Source: Micromonospora fulviviridis (lineage in GTDB: Bacteria > Actinomycetota > Actinomycetes > Mycobacteriales > Micromonosporaceae). Taken from it: a DNA stretch of 64,000 bases. Position numbers and translations under genes: made by a program. Under the pieces are notes generated by a model. The model saw only the letters and a list, made by a program, of their open reading frames with translations. It searched no databases and was not told where the DNA came from. The stretch lies in NCBI RefSeq assembly GCF_014648395.1, contig NZ_BMRA01000006.1, positions 221,100-285,099 on the forward strand, read 5' to 3'. The stretch's first letter is position 1. Each line of letters opens with the position of its first letter. This document shows positions 24,836-32,763 of this stretch, piece by piece.

Positions 24836-24848
24836 GGACAGGTTGTCC
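24836..24848. promoter_or_regulatory. GGACA-ggt-TGTCC palindrome (secondary TetR site)
   Basis: Perfect 5-bp arms 30 bases before the azoreductase start. It shares the GGACA core of the larger palindrome at 24870-24898. Confidence 0.5.
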
Positions 24849-24869
24849 GCTTGCCTCTGGGACGCTAGC

Positions 24870-24898
24870 AGTTAACCGGACACCCCGTCCACTTAACT
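24870..24898. promoter_or_regulatory. TetR-type operator between azoreductase and regulator
   Basis: A 29-bp interrupted palindrome: AGTTAA-cc-GGAC, 5-base centre, GTCC-ac-TTAACT. Its position in the 130-bp divergent gap and its two-fold symmetry fit a TetR dimer site governing both directions. Confidence 0.7.
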
Positions 24899-24936
24899 GT
24901 GGCGACGGCGGCTCAGCCCGTGCGTAAGCGGATGCC

Positions 24937-25533
24937 ATGTCCAGTTACGCTGTCGTGATGGCGGAGAACCTCCTGGCCTCGGCTTCCGCGGAGCGGGCCG
25001 ACGCGGCAGCCAACCGGCAACGCATCCTCGCCGCCGCGGAACGCCTGTTCGCCGAGCGCGGACCGCAGATCTCCATGACCGAACTGGCCAGCGCCGCCGG
25101 TGTCGGCCGGGCGACGCTCTACCGCCGCTATCCGGACGTCACGTCAGTCGCTGTCGCCCTCCTCGACGTGCATGAACAACAGCTGCAGCAGCAGATGATC
25201 TCCGGGCCGCCACCGCTCGGGCCGGGCGCCTCTCCTCGCCGGCGCCTTCAGGCGTTCTACGACGCCATGATCGATCTGCTCGAGCAACACCTGCCGTTGG
25301 CGCTCGGGGCCGAACAGGGCGCCACCCGCTTCGCGACCGGGGCGTACGGGTTCTGGCGGACCTTCGTCATTTCCCTGATCCGGGCAGCGGGCCGGCAGGA
25401 CGATGCGCTCGCCGACGCACTTCTCGCACCGCTCGCTCCCGAGCTCTACCGTTACCAGCGCCAGGATCGAGGACAGACGGTCAGTCAGGTCAAAGGCGCG
25501 CTCGCCCGCCTGGCACATGTCCTTCCCGAATGA
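24937..25533 (+). CDS. TetR-family repressor
   Basis: A 198-residue TetR regulator. The N-terminal HTH is clear (NRQRILAAAERLFAERG, SMTELASAAGVGRATLYRRYPD), with a variable helical ligand domain after residue 75. ATG at 24937 or an in-frame ATG at 24958 are both possible. It is divergent from the azoreductase/SMR pair with a fitting operator between, so it probably represses those detoxification genes and itself until an electrophile or cation binds. Confidence 0.88.
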   Translation: MSSYAVVMAENLLASASAERADAAANRQRILAAAERLFAERGPQISMTELASAAGVGRATLYRRYPDVTSVAVALLDVHEQQLQQQMISGPPPLGPGASPRRRLQAFYDAMIDLLEQHLPLALGAEQGATRFATGAYGFWRTFVISLIRAAGRQDDALADALLAPLAPELYRYQRQDRGQTVSQVKGALARLAHVLPE

Positions 25534-25727
25534 GTTCGGCCCCCAACGGTGGTCACAGCTGTCGCGGGCAGTCTCGTGGAGTTGCGCGCTGACCGGGCAG
25601 AGCCTACGGAGGGTTCGTCCCGTGGACCGGGCGCCGAAGCGTGACCGAGCGCCGCCCGGTGGCCGTTACGCTTCGTAGGGCAATTCAGCAGGGGAATGCC
25701 CATCCGGATGAGCGGGAGACAGCGACG

Positions 25728-26021
25728 GTGCCGAAGGCCTACTGGATCACCACCTACCGGTCCATCACCGACGACGAGAAGGTCGCCGCGTACGCGAAGC
25801 TGGCAGGGCCGGCACTGACCGCCGCCGGGGGAGTGTTCCTGGCGCGCGGCCTGCCGTCGTACGCGTTCGAGTCGGGCCAGCTGGAGCGCACGACGCTGAT
25901 CGAGTTCGACAGCGTCGACGCCGCGCTCGCCGCCCACGAGACCCCTGCCTACCAGGAGGCGCTGCGGGCACTCGGCGACGGCGCCGACCGCGACCTGCGC
26001 ATCATCGAAGCGGCATCCTGA
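25728..26021 (+). CDS. DUF1330 domain protein
   Basis: A 97-residue ferredoxin-like-fold (dimeric alpha-beta barrel) protein of the DUF1330 family: AYWITTYRSI at the start, then FLARGLPSYAFESGQLERTTLIEFDS and a final YQEALRALGDGADRDLRIIE, matching the family's full length. Function unknown. The GTG start at 25728 has GGGAGA 8 bases upstream; earlier in-frame ATGs are not needed. A small hairpin follows at 26022-26039. Confidence 0.82.
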   Translation: MPKAYWITTYRSITDDEKVAAYAKLAGPALTAAGGVFLARGLPSYAFESGQLERTTLIEFDSVDAALAAHETPAYQEALRALGDGADRDLRIIEAAS

Positions 26022-26039
26022 CGCCGGACGCATCCGGCG
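26022..26039 (+). terminator. Small hairpin after DUF1330
   Basis: CGCCGGA-cgca-TCCGGCG, 7-bp arms directly after the stop. No T-run follows. Confidence 0.4.
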
Positions 26040-26183
26040 GCAGGGGATGGGCCGCCACCGGCCAGCCCATGGACGGGGACGAACGGGAACCGGCCGCACC
26101 TCTAGGCTTGTCGCCATGCTTGCCCGGCACAGCGCACCTGCTCAGTCCGAAGGCCGCGGTGGGAGCGCCGGCGGGCAGGGGCG

Positions 26184-27119
26184 GTGAGGCCGCCCACCGT
26201 GCCCGGGCAACGAAACGCACCACCTGCCCGGCGATCCGGCCTGGCGGACCGCTGCCGGCGGATCGTGGACTCGCGCGCCTTCGACGTCGCGATCGTCGTG
26301 GTCATCATGCTCAACGGGATCGTGCTCGGCTTCGAGACCTACCGCGACATCGGGGCGGCGCACCCGGCCCTGCGTTGGCTCGAGTGGTTCTTCCGGCTCG
26401 TCTTCGTCGTCGAGATCGCGATCCGGGTGCTGGCCTACGGTCGTCGGCCGCAGGACTTCTTCCGGCACGGCTGGAACGTCTTCGACTTCCTGGTGACGGC
26501 CACCATCTTCATCCCCGGCCTGCACGGTGACTCGGCGGTGCTGCGGTTCCTGCGGGTCGCCCGGGTGCTGCGGCTGGTGCGGTTCTCACCCGGGCTGCGC
26601 ACCATCGTGGCGGCGCTGTGGCGCAGCCTTCCCGGTGTGGCGGGCTTCCTCGCCCTGGCCGCGGTCACCCTCTACGTGTACGGCATGGCCGGCTGGCTGA
26701 TCTTCGGGGAGCGGTATCCGGAGCAGTACGGCGACATCGGTCGCTCGCTGCTGACCCTGTTCGTGCTGCTGTCGCTGGAGACGCTGCCGGATCTGCTCCA
26801 GCAGGGCATGGCGGTGTCGCCGTGGACCCTGGTCTACTACGTCAGCTTCGTCCTGATCACGGTGAACGTGCTGCTCAACATCCTGATCGCGGTCATCGTC
26901 AACTCCATGGAGGAGGCCCGCCGGCTGGAGATGACCGAGCGGCTGTCGCCGGACTACGACGAGGACGGCGACGGGATCCCGGACGAGCTCGACCGGATCG
27001 CGCTCACCCAACGGTTGGACGACCTGCGCGCCGTCATCGTCGAGCTCGAACGGGAGCTGCGCATCGACCGAGAGGACGGGCCGGGCCGACCGCGCCAGCA
27101 GCGGGAGCGTGCGGGCTGA
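26184..27119 (+). CDS. Bacterial voltage-gated ion channel subunit (NaChBac-like)
   Basis: A 311-residue six-helix channel subunit that would act as a tetramer. S4 has five arginines spaced by three (R121, R124, R127, R130, R133). The pore loop reads TLFVLLSLETLPD with filter glutamate E199; the usual TLESW tryptophan is replaced. S6 is FVLITVNVLLNILIAVIVNSM. After S6 comes an acidic DxDxDGDG loop (257-263), EF-hand-like, then a charged coiled-coil-like tail (275-295). Sodium or calcium selectivity cannot be decided. GTG start at 26184; single gene. Confidence 0.88.
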   Translation: MRPPTVPGQRNAPPARRSGLADRCRRIVDSRAFDVAIVVVIMLNGIVLGFETYRDIGAAHPALRWLEWFFRLVFVVEIAIRVLAYGRRPQDFFRHGWNVFDFLVTATIFIPGLHGDSAVLRFLRVARVLRLVRFSPGLRTIVAALWRSLPGVAGFLALAAVTLYVYGMAGWLIFGERYPEQYGDIGRSLLTLFVLLSLETLPDLLQQGMAVSPWTLVYYVSFVLITVNVLLNILIAVIVNSMEEARRLEMTERLSPDYDEDGDGIPDELDRIALTQRLDDLRAVIVELERELRIDREDGPGRPRQQRERAG

Positions 27120-27142
27120 GCCCCCACAAGCGAGGCACCGGA

Positions 27143-27179
27143 CCGGTCGCGCCGCAGGTAAAACCCCCGGCGCGACCGG
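27143..27179. terminator. Bidirectional hairpin between channel and DUF4127 genes
   Basis: Twelve-base perfect arms (27143-27154 and 27168-27179) with a 13-nt loop between convergent stops at 27119 and 27188. Confidence 0.75.
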
Positions 27180-27187
27180 CCGTCCGG

Positions 27188-28828
27188 TCAGGACAACTGC
27201 AGCCGGGGTTCCAGGATCACCTCGAAGAGGCGGTCCCACGGCAGCTCGACCCGCGCCGACTCGAAGCGCGCCAGAGTCGCCGTGAACGTCTGCGCGCCGC
27301 GCCGGCCCAGCACGACGCGGTGCCCCGCGAAGTGGTCGGCGAAGTACCGCTCGGTCAGCGGCACCAGCCGCTCACGCACCCAGCCGTCGAAGTAGCTCTT
27401 CTGCGCAGGCGTGAGCGCGAGCGGGTCCCAGCCCTGCGCCCGCGCGTGCGCGTACGCCTCGACCTGCACGATGTTCTTCCACGGGTCGTCCTTGACGAAC
27501 CGGTACAGCAGGTACTCGGCGTGCGCCTGGCCGGGCCCGCGCAGGTCCGGCACGCCGAACCCGCTGCCGGAGGAGCGGAGGTACGCCCACCGGGCGGTCC
27601 CGTGCGCGAGCGCCAGACCGAGGGCGTTGCCGCCGGTGTTCCACCCCGAGTACGACAGCAGCGCCGCCAGGTCCAGGCCGCTCTCCATCCGCGCCACCAG
27701 TTCGTGGTCGGCCTTGTTCACGATGAGCGGGTCCACCACGATGACCGGGGTGCCGGCGGCCAGCAGCGCGCCGATCCGCCCGACGAAGGCGTCCAGCTCG
27801 GCTGCCCGCTGCCCGGGAGCCGCCGAGGGGGTGTTCACGGCGAGCACGACGTCTGCGTCGCCGTTCACCACCCGTCCGCCCACGGCGGCCACGTGCCGGC
27901 GGATGTTCTCCGCGAACGGGATGCCCTCCAGTTGGGCGGTCCAGTTCTCGCCGGAGACCCCGGCGTACTCCACCCGGTAGGTGGGCGCCGTGCCGGCCGC
28001 GATCACCCGCGCGACCAGCAGCGCGTCGACCTCGTCGGCGCCGGGGAAGATCTCCACCCGGTCGCCCACACCGAGTCGGGCGACGAGCGCCTCCAGTTCC
28101 ACCCGCTCGGCCCGGGCCAGGCCGACCGGCGCGGTGTCGTCCTCGGAGAGCACGAGGTGGCTGATGGTGCCGTCGGCGACCCACTCGACCATCAGCCGGT
28201 TGACCTGGTGGTTGCGGGCCCGCGCGGCGAGGTAGTCCTCGACGACCTGGTCGGGGATCTTCGCCCGGACGGCGTCGAGCTGGGCTCGAAGCTCCTCCTG
28301 CCCGAGGTTCACCACCTGGTCGTAGAGCTTCGCCCAGGAGACCAGCAGATCGCGGTACTTGTCGAGGTCGGTGCCGGTACTGGTGACGGCGAGCCGCTGG
28401 ATGGTGTCGTGCACCTCGATCACCGCCCCCGGCCGGCTCGCGCGCAGGCTCCGGATGGCGGCCAGGTTCTCCAGGGCGGCGGCCAGGGCCGGCGCGGCGG
28501 TGCGTGAGGCGATCAGGCCGCCGTAGGCGAGCATGCTGACCGAGATCACGTACCCGTCCACGCCGTCCGTGGTGCCGAGCCAGCGGGCGATGGCGGCTCC
28601 GTCGCCGGGGGTGAAGAAGCGGCCCAGCAGTTCCCGCGGCGGCAGCCGCACCTGGGCGCCGGCGCTCGCCGCGGTCATCTGCGGGGCGTACGTGTTGACC
28701 GGCCGGTCGTCCAACGGCACCAGCGCCACGGTCAGCTGCCGTTCGGCGGGCCCGGCGACGGCGGGCCGGCCGATGGCCGCGGTGGCCAGCCCGGCCACGC
28801 CGGTGGCCAGGAGGGTACGTCTTCTCAT
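27188..28828 (-). CDS. DUF4127 family exported protein
   Basis: A 546-residue protein of the DUF4127 family, function unknown. A twin-arginine-type signal is visible (MRRRTLLATGVAGLATAA), suggesting folded export. Conserved blocks include LVPLDDRPVNTYAPQ near 40, SVSMLAYGGLIASR, a VLSEDDTAPVG near 240 and YSGWNTGGNALGLALAHG near 415, with many acidic and asparagine residues that could form an active site. Its ATG lies two bases after the NanE stop, so it is co-translated in the sugar operon. A role in amino-sugar polymer breakdown is conceivable but unproven. Confidence 0.8.
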   Translation of the reverse strand: MRRRTLLATGVAGLATAAIGRPAVAGPAERQLTVALVPLDDRPVNTYAPQMTAASAGAQVRLPPRELLGRFFTPGDGAAIARWLGTTDGVDGYVISVSMLAYGGLIASRTAAPALAAALENLAAIRSLRASRPGAVIEVHDTIQRLAVTSTGTDLDKYRDLLVSWAKLYDQVVNLGQEELRAQLDAVRAKIPDQVVEDYLAARARNHQVNRLMVEWVADGTISHLVLSEDDTAPVGLARAERVELEALVARLGVGDRVEIFPGADEVDALLVARVIAAGTAPTYRVEYAGVSGENWTAQLEGIPFAENIRRHVAAVGGRVVNGDADVVLAVNTPSAAPGQRAAELDAFVGRIGALLAAGTPVIVVDPLIVNKADHELVARMESGLDLAALLSYSGWNTGGNALGLALAHGTARWAYLRSSGSGFGVPDLRGPGQAHAEYLLYRFVKDDPWKNIVQVEAYAHARAQGWDPLALTPAQKSYFDGWVRERLVPLTERYFADHFAGHRVVLGRRGAQTFTATLARFESARVELPWDRLFEVILEPRLQLS

Positions 28829-28830
28829 GC

Positions 28831-29538
28831 TCACTCCCTCTTGTCCAGCGCGCTCGCCGCGCGGGGGGTGGCCGGCGCGAGCCGGCGGGTGATCCACAGC
28901 GGGGAGGTGACGGCGTTGCCCATCACGACCGCGTGCGCGCCCGCATCGAAGGCCCGGCCGATCTGTTCCGTGGTGCGGTACCGCCCTTCGGCGATCACCG
29001 GCACGGACAGCAGTGCGACGAGTCGCGCCACGAGCCCGAGGTCGGGCCCGTCAGTCGGTGGGCTGGCCGGGGTGTAGCCGGACAGCGTGGTGGCGACGGC
29101 GTCCGCGCCGGCCTCGACGGCGGCGACGCCCTCGGCCGTGGTGGCGACGTCGGCCAGGACCAGTGCGTCGGTCCGTTCGCGGATCGCGCGGACGGTGTCG
29201 GCGAAGGTGCGTCCGTCCGGCCGGGGGCGGTCGGTGGCGTCGACCGCGACGATGTCCGCCCCGGCCAACGCGACGTCGAGCGCGTGGGCCGCGGTCGGGG
29301 TGATGAAGACGTCGTCGGTGCCGTGCTTGTACAGGCCGATCACCGGGACGTCGACGGCGGCGCGTACCGCTCGGACATCGTCCGGTCCGTTGACCCGTAC
29401 CGCCACCGCGCCGCCGCGTACCACCGCGGCCGCCACCCGGGCCTGGACGTACGGGTCCCGCATCGGGTCGTCCGGGTCGTCGGGCAGCGGCTGGCAGGAC
29501 ACCACCAGCCCGCCGGCCAGGTCGTCGAGCACGCTCAC
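28831..29538 (-). CDS. nanE: N-acetylmannosamine-6-phosphate 2-epimerase
   Basis: A 235-residue TIM-barrel epimerase interconverting ManNAc-6-P and GlcNAc-6-P in sialic-acid or mannosamine catabolism. Evidence: N-terminal GLVVSCQPLPDDP, catalytic lysine K71 in GLYKHGTDDVFITPT, VAVDATDRPRPDG, and IAEGRYRTTEQ with the catalytic glutamate, then VVMGNAVTSP. Start GTG at 29538 after AAAGGA. It lies downstream of the ABC permeases and directly before DUF4127. No NanA lyase or NanK kinase is in the window, so these must be elsewhere or the pathway differs. Confidence 0.9.
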   Translation of the reverse strand: MSVLDDLAGGLVVSCQPLPDDPDDPMRDPYVQARVAAAVVRGGAVAVRVNGPDDVRAVRAAVDVPVIGLYKHGTDDVFITPTAAHALDVALAGADIVAVDATDRPRPDGRTFADTVRAIRERTDALVLADVATTAEGVAAVEAGADAVATTLSGYTPASPPTDGPDLGLVARLVALLSVPVIAEGRYRTTEQIGRAFDAGAHAVVMGNAVTSPLWITRRLAPATPRAASALDKRE

Positions 29539-29663
29539 CCGCTGGTCCTTTCGAAGTCGTGGCTGTCCATGGCCGGTCGGGCCGCGCCGTCCCCGGACCC
29601 GCCCGCCCCGGTCGACCGGCGCGGCCGCCGTCCTGGTGCCACCGATGCCGATGACCGGTGACG

Positions 29664-30506
29664 TCATCCCTTGAGGCCGGTGTGCGCGAGGCCCTCGACG
29701 AACTGCTTCTGCGCGATGACGAACACCACCAGGACCGGCAGCGCGGTCATCGACGCCGCGGCCAGCTGGACGTCCCACATCGGGCCGCCGTAAGCGTCGA
29801 CGAACTGGGTGAGCGCCTGGGGCAGGGTGAACTTCTCCGGCGAGGAGAGGAACACGATCGGTTCCAGGTAGAGGTTCCAGCTGTGCAGGAAGGTGAAGAT
29901 GGCCACCGCGCCCAGCGCCGGCCGCGACAGCGGCAGGGCGATCCGCCAGAAGGTGGCGAAGCGGCCCAGCCCGTCGACCCGGGCCGCCTCCTCCAGCTCA
30001 CCGGGGAGGCTGATGAAGAACTGCCGCATGATGAACGTCGCCAGGACGCTCGGCGCGCCGAAGATCGGCACCAGGATCAGCGGCCAGTGGGTGTTGACGA
30101 GGCCGAGCTTGAAGAACATCTGGAACAGCGGCACGATCGTCACCTCGCTGGGAATGAGCAGGCCCGCGAGGACGACCAGGAACAGCACGTTCTGGCCGCG
30201 GAAACGGATGCGCGCGAACGCGTACCCGGCCAGCGCCGACACGGCCAGGGTGCCGACGGTGACCACCAGCGCGATGTAGAGGCTGTTGAGGTACTGCTGC
30301 CCGAACGGCTGCAGCTCGAACACCCGCCGGTAGGCGTCGAGCCGCGGGTTGGTCGGCAGCAGGTCCGGCGGGAAGGCGAAGATGTCCGCCACCGGCTTCA
30401 ACGACGAGGTGACCATCCACCACGTCGGGAAGACGAACGGGATCGCCAGGACCAGCAGCACGCCGTAGAGCACGAGCTTGGTCCGCCGCGACAGGTCACG
30501 ACTCAT
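29664..30506 (-). CDS. ABC sugar importer permease, MalG type
   Basis: A 280-residue inner-membrane permease with six helices. The EAA loop that docks the ATPase is clear: EEAARVDGLGRFATFWRIALPLSRP (spanning about 190-214). The C-terminus HTGLKG is typical of MalG-type subunits. It overlaps the preceding permease by 11 bases. No ATPase is encoded in the cluster, so a shared MsiK-like ATPase is assumed, as is common in actinobacteria. Confidence 0.92.
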   Translation of the reverse strand: MSRDLSRRTKLVLYGVLLVLAIPFVFPTWWMVTSSLKPVADIFAFPPDLLPTNPRLDAYRRVFELQPFGQQYLNSLYIALVVTVGTLAVSALAGYAFARIRFRGQNVLFLVVLAGLLIPSEVTIVPLFQMFFKLGLVNTHWPLILVPIFGAPSVLATFIMRQFFISLPGELEEAARVDGLGRFATFWRIALPLSRPALGAVAIFTFLHSWNLYLEPIVFLSSPEKFTLPQALTQFVDAYGGPMWDVQLAAASMTALPVLVVFVIAQKQFVEGLAHTGLKG

Positions 30507-31443
30507 GGAAGACCCACCTCTTGCGCATCTGCCACTGCAGCACCGTGAGGGCGAGCACGATGGCGAACAGCACGATCGACAGCGTGGCGCCGTAGCCGAA
30601 GTGATGGAACTGGAAGGCCTGCTGGTACAGGTAGTAGACGAGCACCGTCGTCGACGTGCCCGGTCCGCCCTGGGTGAGCACCGCGATCTGCGCGAAGACC
30701 TGCAGCGACCCGACCACGGTGATGATCGAGGTGAGCAGGATCGTCGGGCTGATCAGCGGTACGGTGATCCGCCAGAACTGGCGCAGCCGGCTCGCACCGT
30801 CCACCTCCGCGGCCTCGTACAGGTCCGCCGGCACGCCCTGCAGGGCGGCCAGGAACAGCACCATGTTCAGGCCGACGTTCTTGAACACCTGCACGACGAT
30901 GACCGACACCATCGCGGTGCCCTCGCCACGCAGCCAGTTCGGCCCGTCCACGCCGACGGTGTCGAGCAGGCTGTTCAGCCCGCCGTTGTCCTGCAGCAGG
31001 AAGCCCCACACGATGGTCCAGGCCACCAGCGAGACCACCACGGGGGAGAAGAACAACGTGCGGAACAGGATCGTGCCCCGCAGTCTCTGGTTGAGCAGGA
31101 CGGCCAGCAGCAACGCCAGGCCGAGGTTGAACACCACCAGGCCAACCGAGAACAGCCCGGTGGCGCGCAGCACCGCGCCGAGGTTGGGATCGTCGGCGAG
31201 AGCCTGGTAGTTGTCGGTGCCGACGAAGTCGAAGGTCCCGGCGAGGACGTTCCACTCGTGGAGGCTGTACCAGACCACGAGGATCAGCGGCAGGATCACG
31301 AAGACGGCGCTGCCGAGCAGCTGCGGGGTGATGAACAGGTAACCGGTGAGCTGGTCCCGGCGGCGGGTGGTCCAGAACGGCCGGGCCGGGCCCGGGGTGG
31401 GCCCGGCGGTCGCCGGGCCCACCCTGGTGTCCGTCTGGGTCAT
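30496..31443 (-). CDS. ABC sugar importer permease, MalF type
   Basis: A 315-residue permease with six helices after a proline-rich cytoplasmic start. The EAA motif reads YEAAEVDGASRLRQFWRITVP (within about 218-240), followed by LTQGGPGTSTTVLVYYLY, typical for MalF-type partners. Start ATG at 31443. It lies between the binding protein (11-base gap) and the MalG-type partner (overlap), forming a CUT1 importer. Confidence 0.92.
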   Translation of the reverse strand: MTQTDTRVGPATAGPTPGPARPFWTTRRRDQLTGYLFITPQLLGSAVFVILPLILVVWYSLHEWNVLAGTFDFVGTDNYQALADDPNLGAVLRATGLFSVGLVVFNLGLALLLAVLLNQRLRGTILFRTLFFSPVVVSLVAWTIVWGFLLQDNGGLNSLLDTVGVDGPNWLRGEGTAMVSVIVVQVFKNVGLNMVLFLAALQGVPADLYEAAEVDGASRLRQFWRITVPLISPTILLTSIITVVGSLQVFAQIAVLTQGGPGTSTTVLVYYLYQQAFQFHHFGYGATLSIVLFAIVLALTVLQWQMRKRWVFHES

Positions 31444-31454
31444 GGTCCTCAGCC

Positions 31455-32738
31455 CTACTTCGCCAGCAGCGGCTGGATCTTGGCGCAGACCCCGTCGAGC
31501 ACGGCCTTGACGTCCGCGTTCGGCTGCCACAGCGGGTCGAGGCCGGCGCGGACCTGCTGGCTCAGCTCGGCCTGGCCGGCGTGGCTGGGCTTGACCACGC
31601 CGTTGGTGATGCCGTCGATGACGACCTTCTGCAGCTGCTCCGGCTTGAGCTTCGGGTTCGTCTTGGCGAGCGTCTCGGCGGTCAGCTGGGACTGCCGGGG
31701 CGGCGGGAAGAACTGGGCGAGCTTCGCCGAGTTCGTGGGGTTGGTGAAGAAGGCCAGGAAGTCGGCCGCCTGCTTGGCGTGCGGGCTCTTCTTCATCACC
31801 CCGAGGCCGGCCTGGCCGACCACCGCGTAGTTCCCCTTGGGCCCGGCCGGCAGCGGCACCAGGTCCCATCCGAAGCCGCCGTCCTTCAGCAGCGAGGCGC
31901 GGGAGATCTGAGTGATCGTCATGGCCGAGTCACCGGCGAAGAAGTCGGCCGTCGTGCCCGGGCCGGGCAGCGCCTTCTGGGTGAAGGTGGCCTCGTGCAG
32001 GGTGGTCATGGCGTCGACCATCTCGGGGCTGTTGAAGCCGCAGGTCTTCCCGTCCTCGCTCCACGCCTGGGCGCCCCACCCGGTCCAGAAGGTGGACAGG
32101 TTGTCCCAGCCCTTGTAGTCGAAGTCCCGGATGACCAGGCCGGCCTTGCCGGACTTCGCCCCCGCGGCCGCGGCGGTGGCCAGGGCGTTGTCCCAGGTCC
32201 ACTGCCCGGCCGCGATCAGCTCGGCCGGGGTCTTCTGCCCGGCCTTCTTGACCATGTCGGTGTTGACGAAGACCCCGAACGGCGAGGTCGAGAAGGGGTA
32301 CGCGTAGAGCTTCCCGTCGTTCTGCCAGAGCTTGAGCGTGGCGGGGGAGAGGTCCTCGTACTGGTAACCCTCGGCCTTCTTGAGCGTGTCGTCCAGGGGC
32401 AGCAGCGCGCCCGAGGCGACGAAGTCGGGGGCGGAGTTCTCGAACACCCACGCGAGGTCGGGCGCGTTCCCGCCGGCGATCTGCGTGGTCAGGGTGGTGG
32501 TGTAGCTGTCGAACGGCAGCGGGTCGAACTTGATCTCCGCGACGTCCGGGTGGCTCTTGCGGTACTCGTCGGCGATCTCGTTGAACAGCTTGAGGTGTGC
32601 CTCGTTGGCCGACCAGACGGTCATCCGCAGCTTCGCCGGACCGCTGTCGGCGGCGTCGCCACCGCCGCCGCAGGCGGTCAGGGCGAGCGTGCCGGCCAGC
32701 GCCACGGCGACGCCGCGCAGGGCCTTTCCTGCTCTCAC
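31455..32738 (-). CDS. Sugar ABC transporter binding lipoprotein
   Basis: A 427-residue extracellular solute-binding protein of family 1 (CUT1). A lipoprotein signal peptide ends in LALTACGGGGD, so the mature cysteine is lipid-anchored. The mature part has the typical two-lobe sequence (LRMTVWSANEAHLKLFNEIADEY; GGNAPDLAWV). GTG start at 32738 has GAGGAGAAG. With the following permeases and NanE it probably captures an N-acyl amino sugar or a derived oligosaccharide (inference). Confidence 0.92.
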   Translation of the reverse strand: MRAGKALRGVAVALAGTLALTACGGGGDAADSGPAKLRMTVWSANEAHLKLFNEIADEYRKSHPDVAEIKFDPLPFDSYTTTLTTQIAGGNAPDLAWVFENSAPDFVASGALLPLDDTLKKAEGYQYEDLSPATLKLWQNDGKLYAYPFSTSPFGVFVNTDMVKKAGQKTPAELIAAGQWTWDNALATAAAAGAKSGKAGLVIRDFDYKGWDNLSTFWTGWGAQAWSEDGKTCGFNSPEMVDAMTTLHEATFTQKALPGPGTTADFFAGDSAMTITQISRASLLKDGGFGWDLVPLPAGPKGNYAVVGQAGLGVMKKSPHAKQAADFLAFFTNPTNSAKLAQFFPPPRQSQLTAETLAKTNPKLKPEQLQKVVIDGITNGVVKPSHAGQAELSQQVRAGLDPLWQPNADVKAVLDGVCAKIQPLLAK

Positions 32739-32763
32739 AATCTTCTCCTCACCGGGGGTGTGT

